Shown here in pieces: positions 60,985-64,000 of a DNA stretch of 64,000 bases (position 1 is the first letter of the stretch; each line of letters begins with the position of its first letter). This stretch comes from Spizellomyces punctatus DAOM BR117. Taxonomy: Eukaryota > Chytridiomycota > Chytridiomycetes > Spizellomycetales > Spizellomycetaceae. The stretch is taken from the NCBI RefSeq assembly GCF_000182565.1, contig NW_015971555.1, positions 248,001 through 312,000 on the forward strand. The letters run 5' to 3'. The notes under the pieces were generated by a model. The model had not been told where the DNA came from, made no database searches, and saw only the letters and a program-made list of their open reading frames with translations. A program made the position numbers and the translations under genes.

Positions 60985-62903
60985 CTACGTTGCAAAACAA
61001 TACACCTCCATCCGACCACTGCCCCCCTCACTCCCCCATTCCATTCCTGAAACTGCAAATGCAACTTCCAAATCCTCTTGATCGGTAATCATGACCATTT
61101 CCCCGTCCTCGTCCTTGTACTTTAGCCGGAGAGCCCCGGTTTTGAACTTTTGTTGGATGCGTTCGATGAGTTCGGTGTGGGAGATGGTGTATGGGACCAG
61201 GAGAATTCGGGTGTCGGTATAATGTGCTTTCACTTTCACCTGTCACAAGGGGGTATTAGTTGATGATTGATGTGCTAAATTTCCAATGATATCCACAGTT
61301 GTCGCTATCCCCAGTAGGCTGTTACGAGTGCATTGGCGATAGCCTTCTGCAATCCGCAACCTCCTTTAATCCTTGCTTTCCAGCTGGTCTAGTATCTCTC
61401 GCACGATCACCCGCTGCATTTCTCCCACTGTTCTTGCCACCACTCGTTGACTCATCTTACCTTATCAGCGACGCTCGAGGTCGAGGAGAAAGCACTACTA
61501 ACGGTACTCGCCGTATTGGCCCGCCGCAGCTCATTTCGTTGCACGGCTGGACGATTATACCGCTCATAATCATCGTCATTTCCGGCCAACTCATCGACAA
61601 GTTCATCAATAGGGTTAAATTCCGAAACTGGTGCGCGGGATCTGGAGGTTGTAGAGTAATCGTAATTTTCGTTGCGGTTCCGGGGAAGGGTGTTTGAGGC
61701 GAGGGAGGATGAACGGGCACGGACGCGGGAGGTCGTGTTTGACCGGCTAAGGGGTTCAGAACGGTTGAAGGTATCCGAGCGGCCCAGGCTGTCGGGGGCT
61801 GGGCGGCGGGGCATGGTGAAGGGAGACATTGCGCGGGTAGGTGAGTTTGTTGTGGCGGAGCGAACCGGTAGGCCACGGGTAGTAGCGCCGGAAATAGTGG
61901 CTGATTTGGCGAGGCCGCCACTAGCACCATTGGAGCGAGGCTCGAGCATGCGGCCCGTGGTTGCGGCTCGAGGTAGTGTCTTCATTTTAAGTTCACGGCC
62001 CGAGAATCCAGCGTAATTGTCAGTTGCCTCCACACTGGCAACGACTTTGGCTTTTCCGATATAATCTTTCTTGTCAGAGTTCTTGACTTTGCCCTTTGGA
62101 GGTCTGTAAATGAGGTCTGGCGGGAGGGCATAGGGGCCGAGGTATTCTGGAGCCCTCTCACCCATTTTGAGGGCTTCGTCCATATTTCCGAGGTCTTCTT
62201 GGGAATCTGATGGGGAGGGCCGGGAGCGGACAGCGTCGTCAAAATCTCTGTAGGCTTCGTTGGCTTGACCCATTGCTGCGAGACAGAGACCCCGATTGAA
62301 GGAGACTTTGGCCGAGTAGAGTTTGTAAGGGAGTCCGAGTTGGGCATAGTCTATAAACTGGTTTCCTCGAAGGTACTAGAGAGCGGGACGAATACAATGA
62401 GTAACAGTCCACGTAATGTGAAACCCAAGATTCCGGCTCGCCATCTTTTGGCAGCCAGAAACCCGCATTAACCCTAACTCTATCTGTAACCCCCAAAACC
62501 TGAACCTTCAAATTAGTCATCCACAACACTCACCGTCAGGGCGTCGTTAAAGTCGGCAAGACTGTCGTTGAGAGCATTTGAATTGTAAAGACAGACTCCG
62601 CGCATAAAGTAAGCGACTGCCAAAAACGGGTCACAAGCGACCGACCGAGTCAGCGCAGCAATCTGGCAAAATTCCAAATTCATAATGAGCATTCCACTCA
62701 ATACAACACACATTCTTTTGCAAATTCGCAATACGTACAGCCTCGTCAAGCAGTCCCATATTTACAAACGTCATTGCAATATTAAAGTGAATCTTGCTCG
62801 TGTCTGCAATCTGCTCGAAAGCGCGGAGTGCTCCGTCAAAGTCTCCATTCTCGTATGCCTCCACGCCCACCACCCACTGCGTGAGTTCCACCTTGAGAGC
62901 CAT
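60985..62903 (-). CDS. NOXR: NADPH oxidase regulator NoxR (p67phox-like, TPR + PB1)
   Basis: Cytosolic activator of Nox NADPH oxidases through Rac. The N-terminus from 62903 (VELTQWVVGVEAYENGDFDG) opens a TPR array with HFNIAMTFVNMGLLDEAV, LAVAYFMRGVCLYNSN and AKVSFNRGLCLAAMGQAN, which bind Rac-GTP in p67phox. The activation segment KKDYIGKAKVVASVEATDN, GFSGREL follows, very close to p67phox. A Ser/Arg-rich linker separates it from a C-terminal PB1 domain (VKVKAHYTDTRILLV; LKYKDEDGEMVMITDQEDLE with the acidic OPCA motif). No SH3 domain is seen, as in fungal NoxR proteins. Stop at 60985. About 500 residues. Confidence 0.9.
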
Positions 62904-64000
62904 CAACGGATGGACAAGGACAATGGGAGAACGAGAAGAAAGGTATCCACTGTATATAACAGAAATATATAAAAAAAGGAAAAAAGCCGATGGAAAGGAA
63001 ATGACCAATTGCCAACTCAACAAATACTAAAATAACCGTGGGAAAAAAATGCCCAGAACCTGCAGTTGGAAAATAAGTTTGGAAGCCGTTTTGGAATGAA
63101 ACACAAATCATGTGACACGAGAGACGGCTACGGCAAGTGGCAAATGGGAAGAAGGCTCTAGACACGGGGGAGACAGTGTTTCAGATGATGGTTTCACATG
63201 TATACACAATGTGTCATTCAGTGTCCGCGGATTTAAGCGCAAGTTTATGGAATATCAACTGCTTTTATTCAACGGAGACTTGCGAGGGGGGACATTGATG
63301 GGATTGTTAGTTGCATTGTATGAGAATGATTGTTACTGACTGTTATTTAGTATCGGAATGCACCGAGCATTGAGCGGAGGAATGAAGCAATGTCAAGTAA
63401 CAAAGTGTGCTTTGTAGGTCTAGGCACATTCTGTTTGAGTTCCAAACGTTGACCACGGACAGAAGCGCATCTAGAAACAACATGACAGGATATCACTCAC
63501 TTTGCACATGGCACACACACATGAAGGCAATACATGTATCCATTAGCTTTTAGTCAAGCAGCATTCCATTGACCAAGTCTTAATTACTCATATCCAAAAT
63601 GTACACATTCGCATCCAATATCCCTTGAGCATGTGTATCCCTTGAACATTTCCCTTGAGGATAGGTATCCACGTCCAATCACATGGGAAATTGACCGTTG
63701 CATCCCGTAGATGTATATTGGGATAAAGGATCTAAAGGGACAAGAGGAGGGGCATGATCCCAATCGATTCCAAATCCAGATGAACATTGGGTTCGATGAA
63801 ATTGCTGTTTGTTAGAAAGCATCGTGAAACAAGTTGCAAAAGCGTATCTCAAGTACTTTCCAGCAACGTATCAAAAACAAAAGATTGCTTACACACGAAT
63901 GCTATTCCCTAGCTCCATCAAGCGAGGATTCCATCACCAACCTTCTGGAACCACACACACACAGCCACTTGAACACGCGCATGATGCTATTGGTCAAAAC
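62904..64000. other. Upstream flank of NoxR, short repeated motif
   Basis: About 1.1 kb to the window end. No gene is supported. Near 63609-63660 the motif tcccttga recurs three times within 55 bp (tatcccttgagca, tatcccttgaaca, tttcccttgagga), perhaps a small regulatory or decayed repeat. Confidence 0.5.

Noticed and set aside
61299-62016. Plus-strand frames of 132 and 114 codons
   Set aside because: Antisense to the Ser/Arg-rich linker of NoxR.

Overview
This looks like nuclear DNA of an early-diverging, probably zoosporic (chytrid-like) fungus. Genes are dense, lie on both strands without operons, and are cut by many short introns (about 40-130 nt, GT-AG, one apparent GC-AG). The gene content mixes fungal markers (Clr2 heterochromatin factor, NoxR-type NADPH-oxidase regulator, fungal BTB and PH proteins) with genes better known from animals or protists (UBE2U-type E2, STRAD pseudokinase, SCAMP, a Frizzled-like receptor with an extracellular cysteine-rich domain). 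The species is inference. There is one assembly gap of Ns (46108-46289) and one apparent single-base frameshift near 203.

Layout. 0-9 kb: branched-chain ketoacid dehydrogenase kinase (+), RAD50 (-), TAN1/THUMPD1 (+). 9-15 kb: STRAD-like pseudokinase (-), UBE2U-type E2 (+), proteasome ATPase RPT3 (-). 15-22.3 kb: P5B transport ATPase (+), an unresolved 1.4-kb stretch, complex I NDUFS3 (+). 22.6-30 kb: CHK2-type checkpoint kinase (-), TYW1 (-), BTB protein (-). 30-38.9 kb: PB1-domain protein carrying a row of TQT-like motifs (+), SENP8/DEN1 protease (-), aldo-keto reductase (+), PH-domain protein (+), PPxY membrane protein (+). 39-46 kb: DDX31/Dbp7 helicase (-), Clr2 with a 96-bp tandem repeat (+), F-box/ankyrin-like protein (-). 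46-53 kb: tRNA-Asp with an 11-nt intron, SCAMP (+), SIRT4-type sirtuin (+), membrane-anchored glutaredoxin-like protein (-), PRP31 (+). 54.8-63 kb: Frizzled-like receptor (+), mitochondrial carrier (-), sterol desaturase/fatty-acid hydroxylase family protein (+), NoxR/p67phox-like regulator (-).

The genes form a typical eukaryotic neighbourhood and not a pathway cluster. Several fall in the same broad processes: DNA damage (RAD50, CHK2), tRNA modification (TAN1, TYW1), ubiquitin or NEDD8 turnover (UBE2U-like, RPT3, SENP8, F-box, BTB), mitochondria (BCKDK, NDUFS3, SIRT4, carrier) and signalling (STRAD, Frizzled-like, NoxR). No transposon, CRISPR array or clear horizontal transfer was seen. The most unusual items are the CRD-bearing Frizzled-like receptor, the PB1/TQT-array protein with a LIR-like C-terminus, the UBE2U and STRAD orthologues, and the membrane-anchored CPYF glutaredoxin-like protein. 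Exon boundaries were worked out by hand from splice signals and family alignment from memory, so individual junctions may be off by a few bases.
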